The translations under genes were made by a program, and so were the position numbers. Shown here piece after piece: positions 1-6,764 of a stretch of 7,646 nt of DNA (positions are counted from its first letter, which is position 1; the number at the start of each line of letters is the position of its first letter). Under the pieces are notes generated by a model that saw only the letters and a list, made by a program, of their open reading frames with translations, was not told the DNA's origin and searched no databases. The DNA is from an uncultured Collinsella sp. (GTDB lineage Bacteria; Actinomycetota; Coriobacteriia; Coriobacteriales; Coriobacteriaceae). The stretch covers positions 1-7,646 of the forward strand of contig URBA01000065.1 in NCBI GenBank assembly GCA_900545905.1, written 5' to 3'.

Positions 1-55
1 ACCGAGATCGACACTTCTAGCTTCGTCGGCAGCGTCAGATGTGTATAAGAGACAG
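1..55 (+). other. Nextera/Tn5 sequencing adapter (artefact)
   Basis: This is library-construction DNA, not genome. Bases 1-14 match the tail of the Illumina P5 oligo (ACCGAGATCTACAC) with one mismatch at base 10. Bases 15-22 are an 8-base index, TTCTAGCT. Bases 23-36 are the Nextera Read-1 adapter TCGTCGGCAGCGTC, and 37-55 are the 19-base Tn5 mosaic end AGATGTGTATAAGAGACAG. Genomic sequence starts at 56. Any reading frame crossing this block is spurious; reverse-strand mosaic-end translations typically begin MCIRDS. Confidence 0.98.
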
Positions 56-67
56 TAACTCCTCCTT
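56..67 (-). promoter_or_regulatory. Strong Shine-Dalgarno of a gene lying just beyond the window
   Basis: On the minus strand, 46 bases after the murQ stop, the sequence reads AAGGAGGAGTTA and then runs into the adapter. AAGGAGGA is a near-perfect Shine-Dalgarno, so a further gene of the murR-murQ operon probably starts within a few bases past the genomic end. An alternative is that this gene already starts at the ATG at 94..92, giving MTSRRDTQYKEEL before the adapter. That ATG has only a weak upstream GTGAG, so I prefer the first reading. The product cannot be told. Confidence 0.5.
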
Positions 68-113
68 GTATTGGGTATCTCGTCTGGATGTCATATCAGC
101 TCACGCCGCGCAC

Positions 114-1037
<924 letters not shown>

Positions 1038-1042
1038 TTCAT

Positions 1043-1050
1043 TCACCTCA
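1043..1050 (-). promoter_or_regulatory. murQ ribosome binding site overlapping the murR stop codon
   Basis: The minus strand reads TGAGGTGA, then five bases, then ATG at 1037. The first three bases are the murR stop codon, so ribosomes finishing murR release on top of the murQ Shine-Dalgarno. This arrangement suggests translational coupling and fixes the murQ start. Confidence 0.8.
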
Positions 1051-1899
1051 TCTTTCCTGTTTCTCGATGTAGTTTTGCTTAATGACATGCGTCGCTCGTT
1101 CGTAGTCGCTGGCAACGTAAGCAGCGTACAGGGCATCGACAACCATAAGCTGGGCCATACGCGAAGCCATGGCACCGCTGCGGACCAAGGGCTCACTCGC
1201 AGCGACGCCGAGCACGGCATCGGCCATGGTGGCAAGCTTGGATGATCCATCTACTTTGGTCACGGCCACAACGGGACAGTTGTGACGTTGGGCCTCGGCG
1301 GCGCAGTCCAGCACCTCTTGCGTCAAGCCCGAGTAGCTAAAGGCGATTGCCATATCGCCCTCATGCATGTTCTTGGCACACAAGAGCTGATCATGCCAGT
1401 CGTCGTACAGATGGCACTCTTTGTCGACACGCATGAGCTTTTGCGCCAGATCGTGCGCGACCAAACGAGAGGCACCGATACCGAACAGATTGACCGCGCG
1501 TGCCCGCTTAAGATAGGCCGCACATCGCTCCAAGACGGTGTAATCGAGCGTTCGCGCCGTCGCTTCGATCGTGCGCACGTTGCTTTTCATCACCTTCCCC
1601 ACGATACGTTCGACGCTGTCATCCATGGAGATGTCCTCGAGGGCAACGTCTTTCTTGTCACCCAAGAGCGCCAGCTCGGCAATCAGTTCGCGCTGGAACT
1701 CCTTGTAGCCCGCAAAACCCAAGCGCTTGCAAAAGCGCAAAATGCTCGAGGGCGAGGAGAACGTGGCATCGGCAAGACCGCGGACGGACAGCCCGACCAC
1801 CTCGTGCGGATGAGCGCTTACATATGCGATGACATTGCGTTCCGCCGGGCTCGCGCTGAGCTCACGCTCGCGAAGCCGCAAAAGCAATCCGTTTGCCAT
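1048..1899 (-). CDS. murR: MurR/RpiR family transcriptional regulator
   Basis: A predicted DNA-binding regulator of the adjacent etherase gene; in E. coli, MurR represses murQP and is relieved by MurNAc-6-phosphate. The 283-residue protein has the two expected domains. An N-terminal RpiR-type helix-turn-helix spans about residues 1-77, with LSVRGLADATFSSPSSILRF around 38-57 followed by CKRLGFAGYKEFQREL. A SIS effector domain spans about 120-250, with NLFGIGASRLVAHDLAQKLM near 137-156 and the sugar-phosphate loop FSYSGLTQEV at 187-196. The ATG at 1899 is preferred over an in-frame GTG at 1908 because GGAGGTG (1912-1906) is ideally spaced from it and the GTG lies inside that site. Stop is TGA. 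Assignment as MurR rather than another RpiR paralogue rests on the murQ neighbour; the true inducer is not visible from sequence. Confidence 0.92.
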   Translation of the reverse strand: MANGLLLRLRERELSASPAERNVIAYVSAHPHEVVGLSVRGLADATFSSPSSILRFCKRLGFAGYKEFQRELIAELALLGDKKDVALEDISMDDSVERIVGKVMKSNVRTIEATARTLDYTVLERCAAYLKRARAVNLFGIGASRLVAHDLAQKLMRVDKECHLYDDWHDQLLCAKNMHEGDMAIAFSYSGLTQEVLDCAAEAQRHNCPVVAVTKVDGSSKLATMADAVLGVAASEPLVRSGAMASRMAQLMVVDALYAAYVASDYERATHVIKQNYIEKQER

Positions 1900-1905
1900 C
1901 TCAAA

Positions 1906-1912
1906 CACCTCC
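1906..1912 (-). promoter_or_regulatory. murR ribosome binding site
   Basis: GGAGGTG on the minus strand is followed by six bases and then ATG at 1899. It decides between the two candidate starts, because the upstream GTG (1908) is part of this site. Confidence 0.75.
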
Positions 1913-1933
1913 GTTGAGAAGAATTAAAGACCA

Positions 1934-1982
1934 ACGAACGATTCGTACCGGATATAAACAGCTTTTACGGTACATTGTGCCG
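1934..1982 (-). promoter_or_regulatory. Candidate murR-murQ promoter/operator with inverted repeats
   Basis: Three dyads lie upstream of murR. ACGAA-CGA-TTCGT (1934-1946) is a perfect 5-3-5 palindrome. GTACCG (1945-1950) and CGGTAC (1968-1973) form a perfect 6-base inverted repeat with 17 bases between. CGGTAC then pairs again, with one mismatch, with GTGCCG (1977-1982). A possible minus-strand -10, TATATC (1956-1951), falls between the GTACCG arms, but no good -35 is seen. RpiR regulators bind such dyads and often autoregulate, so these are plausible operator sites. The function is inferred. Confidence 0.4.
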
Positions 1983-1998
1983 CATCGTGGCGCACAAA

Positions 1999-2022
1999 GG
2001 GCGAGCGTTCTACCGCTCGCCC
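1999..2022 (-). terminator. Perfect 9-bp hairpin after the VanZ-family gene
   Basis: GGGCGAGCG, a six-base loop (TTCTAC), then CGCTCGCCC form a perfect GC-rich stem. It lies about 80 bases downstream of the VanZ gene stop and upstream of the murR control region, so it probably separates the two transcripts. On the minus strand only three T follow the stem, so as an intrinsic terminator it is weak; other roles, such as RNA 3'-end protection, are possible. Confidence 0.5.
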
Positions 2023-2103
2023 CTCAAATCCGACCGCTCGGAAATACGCGCGACACAAAATAATTCAACAAGGTCGCATTATCAAAAACGGGCTTGTTAC
2101 CGG

Positions 2104-2685
2104 CTAGCGCCTCGCATGGGCGCCGATCGGCCGAGTCGCATGGCGCACCAACACCGCTGCCAGCAATACCAACAGCATCGCGGTAACATAGCCCGCAGCA
2201 TCGAATCCTAAATCGATAACGTCGAAATGCCTGCCGGGAACAAAGATCTTATGTACCTGATCGCCAACGGAGCAGACGGCGCAAAAGAGCAACACGGGCA
2301 CGCAACGGGAGCATACGCTCCACGGACGCCTGGAAAAGCAAACCACGACCACCGAGGCGAACAATCCGACGAAGAAAAACTCTACGGTATGGGCAACGCG
2401 ACGGACGTTCGTGCCCACCCACATGCGAATGAAAGCAAGTCGGCCAGACCGGACATTCGAAGCAGCCGAATCGGTGCCCCCGGTCATCCCATTCTCGGTC
2501 TGAGCTTCACCCGCGACATCGGCAGCCTGTACGCCCGTAGCTTGACCCTCCACCACACGCGCGGTGGACTCGCTCAGCAACGACGTCTCCACCGCATTTT
2601 GCTCCGTCAGCACCCAGATGCCCGCCAGCGTTGCAGTAAACAGAACGATCGCGGTCCATCCGATTATTTGTTTTACGCGCGCCAA
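2104..2685 (-). CDS. VanZ-family membrane protein
   Basis: A predicted 193-residue integral membrane protein. Seen in order: a first membrane segment (about 7-26, rich in A/I/L/T), a long polar loop (28-98), then three more hydrophobic segments near 103-117, 126-140 and 163-180. The family signature is clear: RRVAHTVEFFFVGLF (95-109, H99 and E102) and GDQVHKIFVPGRHFDVIDLG (141-160) followed by FDAAGY. VanZ gives low-level teicoplanin resistance in enterococci by an unclear mechanism, and most chromosomal relatives have no known role, so resistance should not be assumed. The frame is open to 2727, but that would translate the Shine-Dalgarno itself. The TTG at 2685 sits seven bases after AAAGGAGG and is the better start. 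Stop is TAG. The gene stands alone, with a 104-base gap upstream and a hairpin downstream. Confidence 0.85.
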   Translation of the reverse strand: MARVKQIIGWTAIVLFTATLAGIWVLTEQNAVETSLLSESTARVVEGQATGVQAADVAGEAQTENGMTGGTDSAASNVRSGRLAFIRMWVGTNVRRVAHTVEFFFVGLFASVVVVCFSRRPWSVCSRCVPVLLFCAVCSVGDQVHKIFVPGRHFDVIDLGFDAAGYVTAMLLVLLAAVLVRHATRPIGAHARR

Positions 2686-2692
2686 GGGCCTA

Positions 2693-2700
2693 CCTCCTTT
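2693..2700 (-). promoter_or_regulatory. Ribosome binding site that selects a TTG start
   Basis: AAAGGAGG on the minus strand lies seven bases before TTG at 2685-2683. There is no ATG or GTG at suitable spacing, so this site is the main evidence for a TTG start in the VanZ-family gene. Confidence 0.7.
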
Positions 2701-2789
2701 TTTGAATATCAGCGAGTGTAGCCCCAAATGGCATCGTCACCGTATCAAAATTTGAATCGCAACAGGAAGCGACAAAGCGACGCAAACCC

Positions 2790-3395
2790 CTACCCCGCCT
2801 CGCGCATCCAGCGATCGAACGTCCCCACGCACACGCCCAGGCACTTTGCCGCCTGGCTGCGGGTAATATCGCCCGCCTCATAGCTATCGCGCACCAGCTC
2901 AAACTGAGGAGGGCACGGCTTGCGAGGTCGACCGAAACGGACCCCTCGCGCCCGCGCCGCTGCAATTCCCTCCGCTTGGCGCCGATGGATATTCTCGCGC
3001 TCTACCTGCGCCACGTAGCTCAGCAGTTGCAGCACAATATCGGCAATCAGGACGTTGGTCACATCCGGCGCGCCGCTGGCCCTAGCGCGCGTGTCAAGCA
3101 ATGGCATGTCCAACACCACAATGGCAACCCCGAGCTCCTTGGTAATGCGTCGCCATTCCTCAAGAATCTCGGAGTAATTACGGCCAAGTCGGTCGATAGA
3201 AAGCACCACCAGTACGTCCCCGTCTCCCAGGACGTGCAGCAGCTCGCGGTAACGTGGTCGATCGAAGTCCTTGCCGCTCGCATGGTCGGCATAAATATTC
3301 GCCGAGCCCACGCCATAGGCGCCCAGCGCATCCAGCTGCCGATTAAGGTTCTGATCGCGCGAACTCACCCGCGCATAACCGTACACCGTCGCCAT
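2790..3395 (-). CDS. Small serine recombinase (resolvase/invertase family)
   Basis: A 201-residue site-specific recombinase that would cut and rejoin DNA through a phosphoserine link. The N-terminal catalytic domain begins MATVYGYARVSSRDQNLNRQ. S11 matches Ser10 of gamma-delta resolvase, with R9, R46 (KDFDRPRYR), and R69 and R72 in SIDRLGRN as the other active-site arginines. Helix E (VERENIHRRQAEGIAAARAR, 131-150) leads to GVRFGRPRKP and a C-terminal helix-turn-helix (about 174-199, ITRSQAAKCLGVCVGTFDRW). Length and motifs fit an intact small resolvase/invertase. The ATG at 3395 is used because homologues begin there; the Shine-Dalgarno (GGGGATGAG) is modest. No transposase, integrase partner or phage gene is nearby, so whether it is a transposon remnant, an invertase or a domesticated gene is open. 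The AAACCT repeat cluster directly upstream may be its target. Stop is TAG. Confidence 0.93.
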   Translation of the reverse strand: MATVYGYARVSSRDQNLNRQLDALGAYGVGSANIYADHASGKDFDRPRYRELLHVLGDGDVLVVLSIDRLGRNYSEILEEWRRITKELGVAIVVLDMPLLDTRARASGAPDVTNVLIADIVLQLLSYVAQVERENIHRRQAEGIAAARARGVRFGRPRKPCPPQFELVRDSYEAGDITRSQAAKCLGVCVGTFDRWMREAG

Positions 3396-3413
3396 CTCAT
3401 CCCCGCTTTCTTG

Positions 3414-3474
3414 TAAACCTGCCAAAAAGGGACAGGTTTATTTTGGTAGGTTTTACCTCTCAAATAGCAGGTAA
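3414..3474 (-). repeat. AAACCT repeat cluster with 13-base inverted arms upstream of the recombinase
   Basis: AAACCTGCCAAAA (3415-3427) and TTTTGGTAGGTTT (3441-3453) are inverted repeats of 13 bases with one mismatch. The 13-base spacer holds a third copy, giving a perfect 8-base pair TAAACCTG (3414-3421) and CAGGTTTA (3433-3440). Thus AAACCTGCC, AAACCTGTCC and AAACCTACC occur three times in 40 bases, one inverted to the others. TACCT (3454-3458) and AGGTA (3469-3473) form a smaller outer dyad. On the minus strand TTGAGA (3463-3458), a 17-base spacer and TAAACC form a marginal promoter embedded in the repeats. The cluster begins 19 bases before the recombinase start, so a res-like or autoregulatory site is plausible. 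A dispersed extragenic palindrome is the main alternative. Confidence 0.6.
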
Positions 3475-3515
3475 GCGGGCGGCCGAGCAGACGGCAAGGT
3501 AGCCACGATTCAAAT

Positions 3516-3547
3516 GCGAAGGGCGGTCCCGAAAGGCCGCCCTCCGC
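3516..3547 (-). terminator. GC-rich hairpin after rnr
   Basis: AGGGCGGTC (3520-3528) pairs with GGCCGCCCT (3535-3543) across a six-base loop with one G-T wobble. After one mismatch the stem continues for three more pairs (3516-3518 with 3545-3547). It begins 26 bases past the rnr stop codon and fits the end of the rnr transcript. On the minus strand only a broken T stretch follows (TTCGCATTT lies partly in the stem), so termination may be weak or factor-assisted. Confidence 0.55.
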
Positions 3548-3572
3548 TCTCTCGCCACGAGTCGGGATTTAG

Positions 3573-5708
3573 CTAATGGATAAGCTTAAAGTCCAAGTGC
3601 CCACGCGTGGTATTGACGCGCGAGACCTCGATAATCACGCGCTGGCCCAGCTCGTAACGAGTCCCCGTGTCGGCGCCCGTCAGCGTAAGCGCGTCCTCGT
3701 CGAACTCGAACCACTCGTTGCCCAGGCTCTTGATCGAAACCAGGCCCTCGACCTGTGTTAGGTCCAAGCGCACAAAGAGGCCCATGCTGCTAACCCACGA
3801 GACGGTTCCGGCATAGCGCTCGCCCAGACGGTCCTCATAGTACTGGGCAATCTTGATCTTTTGCGTCGCATGGCTGGCGGCATCTGCCGCGCGCTCGGCA
3901 TCGCTACATGCGCGGCAGATCTGCGGCAGAATGCGCGGCAGCGACTCGCGCCCCTTACCGATCAGCCGCGGCGTACGGACCAAGGCGTCCTTGCCGCCGA
4001 GCTGCTCATAGGCCAACTGCAGCTTGAGTACGCGGTGCACCACCAGATCGGGGTAGCGACGGATGGGACTCGTAAAGTGACAGTAGCACGGCGCGGCGAG
4101 CGCAAAGTGGCCCTCGTTGCGCGGCTTGTACAGCGCGCGCTGCATGCTGCGCAGAAGCAGCGTGTTGACGAGCGGTGCGTTGGCCGTACCGGCGGCAGCA
4201 TCGACTGCAGCCTGCAGCTCATCGGGACTCCCCAGGGCAATACCGGCAGCACGGCGATCGTCGATGATGCCTAGCTGCGCCAGCGCAACGGCAGCACCGT
4301 GCAGGCTATCGGGGCTCGGATCCTCATGCACACGATAGCAGGCCTCGATATCACGGTCTGCCAGCCACTCTGCAACGCACTCGTTGGCGAGCAGCATGGC
4401 TTCCTCGATAAGCGACGTGGCACACGAACGCTCACGCGCCACAATCTGCACGGGCACTCCGTCCTCATCCAATAGAGCGCGAATCTCGGCCGTGTCAAAA
4501 TCGACTGAGCCGCGGGCGCGACGAATACGACGGCGAAGTTCGGCGAGTTCGTTAGCGGCGACAAGGAAATCGCCGAGGTCGACGTTGTAGCCGCGGGCGG
4601 CCTCCTCGCACGCAAGACCGCGCTCAAGCGCTTCCTCGCGCGAGGTCTCGGCAGCCGCAACATCCTCGGCTGCACCCTCCAGCACCGAATACCCAACCGC
4701 GCCGGCACGCACCAGCAGCGCCTCGGCGCCGTCATAGTCCATACGCACACGCGAGCGAATCACGCTGGGATACGGATCGTAATGCCGCACGCGACCCTGC
4801 GCATCGAGCTCGATATCGACGGTAAACGCAAGACGGTCCTCGTCAGGGCGAAGCGAGCACAGGTCACAGGACAGGCGTTCGGGCAGCATGGGAAGCACGC
4901 GATCGGCCAGATACACCGATGTCGTACGATGGCGAGCCTCAAGATCGATATGCCCGTCCCAAGCCACATAGTGTGAAACGTCGGCGATATGCACGCCCAG
5001 CTTATAGCCGCCCTCGGGCGTGCGCTCCAGCGAAATGGCATCGTCAAAGTCGCGCGCGTCGACCGGGTCGATCGTGATGACAAAGCGGTCGCGCAGATCG
5101 CGGCGGAGCGGGTCCTTAAGCGCCGCGGACACATCGAGCGAAAGCCCCTCGGCCTCGTCTAGCGCAGCCTCGGGATAGCTATCGGTATAGCCGTAACGCG
5201 CCATCACATATTGAACGCCCAAATCGGGCGCGTCATCTCCGCCAATGCGGCGTTCGATCGTCACAGTGCCCGATTCCAAGCGCGTCGGGTAGGTCAAAAT
5301 GCGCGCGACAACAGCATCACCCGGGTGGACACCCAGACGAACCGCCGAGGTGTCCTCGGGCAAAATGAAGAAGTCGGCCTTCAGGCGCGAATCGAGCGGC
5401 TCAATCACACCGAGCGGACCGGCGGTCTGGTACGTGCCCACCACGCTTATAGCTGCGCGCTCAACCACGCCCTCGATCACGGCGCGACGCTCGCCATGCG
5501 GGCTGTTCTTAATGCTCACGGCAACGGTATCGCCGTCCATGATCTCACGCTTGCCGCGGCCCATGACCTTGTAGTCGCCATTCTCGGTTATGACATAGGC
5601 ACTGTGCTCATGGAGCTGCACGCGCCCGGTCAGGCTCGGACGGCGTTCGCTGCGCACCGGCCCGCGCTTATTGCGGGCGTTGCGCTTATGTTTGTTATTG
5701 CGCCCCAT
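3573..5708 (-). CDS. rnr: Ribonuclease R (RNB-family 3'-5' exoribonuclease)
   Basis: A processive cytoplasmic exonuclease that degrades structured RNA from the 3' end and aids mRNA turnover, rRNA quality control and often trans-translation. Seen in the 711 residues: a basic tail (1-23, ten K/R); cold-shock-like domains (about 25-155) starting LTGRVQLHEHSAYVITENG; the RNB domain (about 200-565) with IDPVDARDFDDAI, in which D214, D220, D222 and D223 match the metal-binding aspartates; HFTSPIRRYPDLVVHR (544-559); and a C-terminal S1 domain (about 632-709, RYAGTVSWVSSMGLFV). It is shorter than E. coli (813) and B. subtilis (779) RNase R. It lacks an obvious N-terminal winged helix and ends right after S1 without the usual basic tail. 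The ATG at 5708 follows AAGGAGG by four bases. Stop is TAG. smpB, a frequent downstream partner, is absent here. RNase II is less likely given the family match and S1 end. Confidence 0.94.
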   Translation of the reverse strand: MGRNNKHKRNARNKRGPVRSERRPSLTGRVQLHEHSAYVITENGDYKVMGRGKREIMDGDTVAVSIKNSPHGERRAVIEGVVERAAISVVGTYQTAGPLGVIEPLDSRLKADFFILPEDTSAVRLGVHPGDAVVARILTYPTRLESGTVTIERRIGGDDAPDLGVQYVMARYGYTDSYPEAALDEAEGLSLDVSAALKDPLRRDLRDRFVITIDPVDARDFDDAISLERTPEGGYKLGVHIADVSHYVAWDGHIDLEARHRTTSVYLADRVLPMLPERLSCDLCSLRPDEDRLAFTVDIELDAQGRVRHYDPYPSVIRSRVRMDYDGAEALLVRAGAVGYSVLEGAAEDVAAAETSREEALERGLACEEAARGYNVDLGDFLVAANELAELRRRIRRARGSVDFDTAEIRALLDEDGVPVQIVARERSCATSLIEEAMLLANECVAEWLADRDIEACYRVHEDPSPDSLHGAAVALAQLGIIDDRRAAGIALGSPDELQAAVDAAAGTANAPLVNTLLLRSMQRALYKPRNEGHFALAAPCYCHFTSPIRRYPDLVVHRVLKLQLAYEQLGGKDALVRTPRLIGKGRESLPRILPQICRACSDAERAADAASHATQKIKIAQYYEDRLGERYAGTVSWVSSMGLFVRLDLTQVEGLVSIKSLGNEWFEFDEDALTLTGADTGTRYELGQRVIIEVSRVNTTRGHLDFKLIH

Positions 5709-5785
5709 GGCGCCTCCTTACTATCGATTGCGAACTCCAAAGAGTCTACCCAAATGATTCGCTTTCCTGCCGTCCCCTAGGGATC

Positions 5786-5819
5786 AAAAAACGGGCCGCC
5801 CCATAAGAGACGACCCGTT
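5786..5819 (-). terminator. Intrinsic terminator of the ftsEX operon
   Basis: On the minus strand a 13-base arm, AACGGGTCGTCTC, pairs with GGGGCGGCCCGTT through a TTAT loop (all 13 positions pair if three G-T wobbles are allowed), and a run of six T (5791-5786) overlaps and follows the stem. It lies 25 bases past the ftsX stop and before rnr, so rnr needs its own promoter. I could not identify that promoter with confidence in 5709-5785. Confidence 0.9.
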
Positions 5820-5843
5820 GGAAGGGATGAATTCCAGGCATGC

Positions 5844-6764
5844 CTACACGCGCAGGTAGCGGCGCATGGCGATGGCAGAACCAAAGAAACCGATAATCAC
5901 GCCGACCAGAATCAGCGCAGCATAGGTCACCAAGTAGTACTGCATCGGCAGGGCAAACGACATCCAGCCGATGCTCTCCTGCAGACGCGGAATCATCAGA
6001 TTGCGCAGCAGCTCTAGAACGCCGATGGAAAGCAGCGAGCCCAAAATGGCCTGCAGTACGCCCTCGGTGATAAACGGGCCGCGAATGAAGCCGTTGCTGG
6101 CGCCGACCAGACGCATAATCGCAATCTCACGACGACGCGCCGTGATGGACAGGCGAATCGTGTTGTTGATGAAGATGAATGCGATAAAGGTCAGAAGGCC
6201 AACGAGCACCACGGCGGCGATGCGGATGTAGTTGGTCACCTGGAACAGGCGGCTCACTTCCTCCTGGCCGTACAGCACGCTCGCGTTGACGTCGCCGTCA
6301 TCCGCGATCTTCTGGAAGTCGGCGTTCTTCTTGAGCTTCTGGGCCGTGCTCTCGACCTTGGACGGATCGTCCATCTCAATTGCAAACGAAGCCGGCAGCG
6401 GGTTCTGGCCATCGAGCGCGCTCATGGTGGCGTCGGCGTTGCCCGACATCTTGCTCGTATACTCGGCCAGCGCGTCGTCCTTGTCCTTATAGGTCACGGA
6501 CTTGACGTTATTCCACGTCTTAAGCTCGGCCTCAAAAGCCTGGACATCGGCCTGATCGGCGTCATCGCTAATGAACGCGTTGATGACAACCTGATCCTCG
6601 ACGGTGCCGATCACGGAGTTCAGCATCGCGGAACCCATGATGAACAGGCCGATGATAAACAGCGAAAGGAAGATCGTGATGACGGCGCCGAGCGAGGTAG
6701 TCCAGTTACGGAAGAAGTGGCTGATTGCCTCTTTGAAGGAGTAGCCCACGTTAGTTGGTGCCAT
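5844..6764 (-). CDS. ftsX: Cell division protein FtsX
   Basis: The membrane subunit of the FtsEX ABC-type complex. It does not act as a transporter; it couples ATP hydrolysis by FtsE to activation of peptidoglycan hydrolases at the septum or sidewall. The 306-residue protein shows the family layout: a cytoplasmic N-terminus (1-21, GYSFKEAISHFFRNW), membrane segment 1 (about 24-46), a large extracellular domain (about 50-178) that in the family contacts the hydrolase or its partner, then three more membrane segments near 180-202, 232-254 and 278-299. The typical cytoplasmic stretch ITARRREIAIMRLVGAS (207-223) is present. The ATG at 6764 lies inside the ftsE end, giving a 14-base overlap, with GGAGGT (6780-6775) ten bases upstream; this implies coupled translation. 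Stop is TAG. The hydrolase partner is not encoded nearby, at least not downstream. Confidence 0.95.
   Translation of the reverse strand: MAPTNVGYSFKEAISHFFRNWTTSLGAVITIFLSLFIIGLFIMGSAMLNSVIGTVEDQVVINAFISDDADQADVQAFEAELKTWNNVKSVTYKDKDDALAEYTSKMSGNADATMSALDGQNPLPASFAIEMDDPSKVESTAQKLKKNADFQKIADDGDVNASVLYGQEEVSRLFQVTNYIRIAAVVLVGLLTFIAFIFINNTIRLSITARRREIAIMRLVGASNGFIRGPFITEGVLQAILGSLLSIGVLELLRNLMIPRLQESIGWMSFALPMQYYLVTYAALILVGVIIGFFGSAIAMRRYLRV

Noticed and set aside
1038..1250. In-frame N-terminal extension of murQ by 71 residues
   Set aside because: It overlaps the murR coding region in another frame, while the ATG at 1037 has a good ribosome binding site and matches the MurQ family length.
1282..1917. 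211-residue open frame on the plus strand
   Set aside because: It is antisense to murR, shows no recognisable domain, and long antisense frames are expected in GC-rich genes.
2227..2721. 164-residue open frame on the plus strand
   Set aside because: It is antisense to the VanZ-family gene, whose signature motifs are clear; the composition is not protein-like.
2771..2785. GCGAC repeated around AAA as a hairpin after the recombinase stop
   Set aside because: The two GCGAC copies are direct, not inverted, so they cannot form a stem.
2686..2789. Promoter for the VanZ-family gene
   Set aside because: TTGATA and TACACT are present but 22 bases apart; no pair with acceptable spacing was found, so I do not call one.
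3414..3454. Inverted repeat before the recombinase as an intrinsic terminator
   Set aside because: The stem is AT-rich with no proper T run after it on either strand, and a separate GC-rich hairpin already lies closer to the rnr end.
5211..5780. 189-residue open frame on the plus strand
   Set aside because: It is mostly antisense to the rnr N-terminal part and runs into the intergenic gap; no recognisable domain or convincing start.
5803..5811. ATAAGAGAC match to the Tn5 mosaic end inside the window
   Set aside because: Only nine bases match, and they are fully explained as loop and arm of the ftsX terminator; no adapter sequence flanks it.
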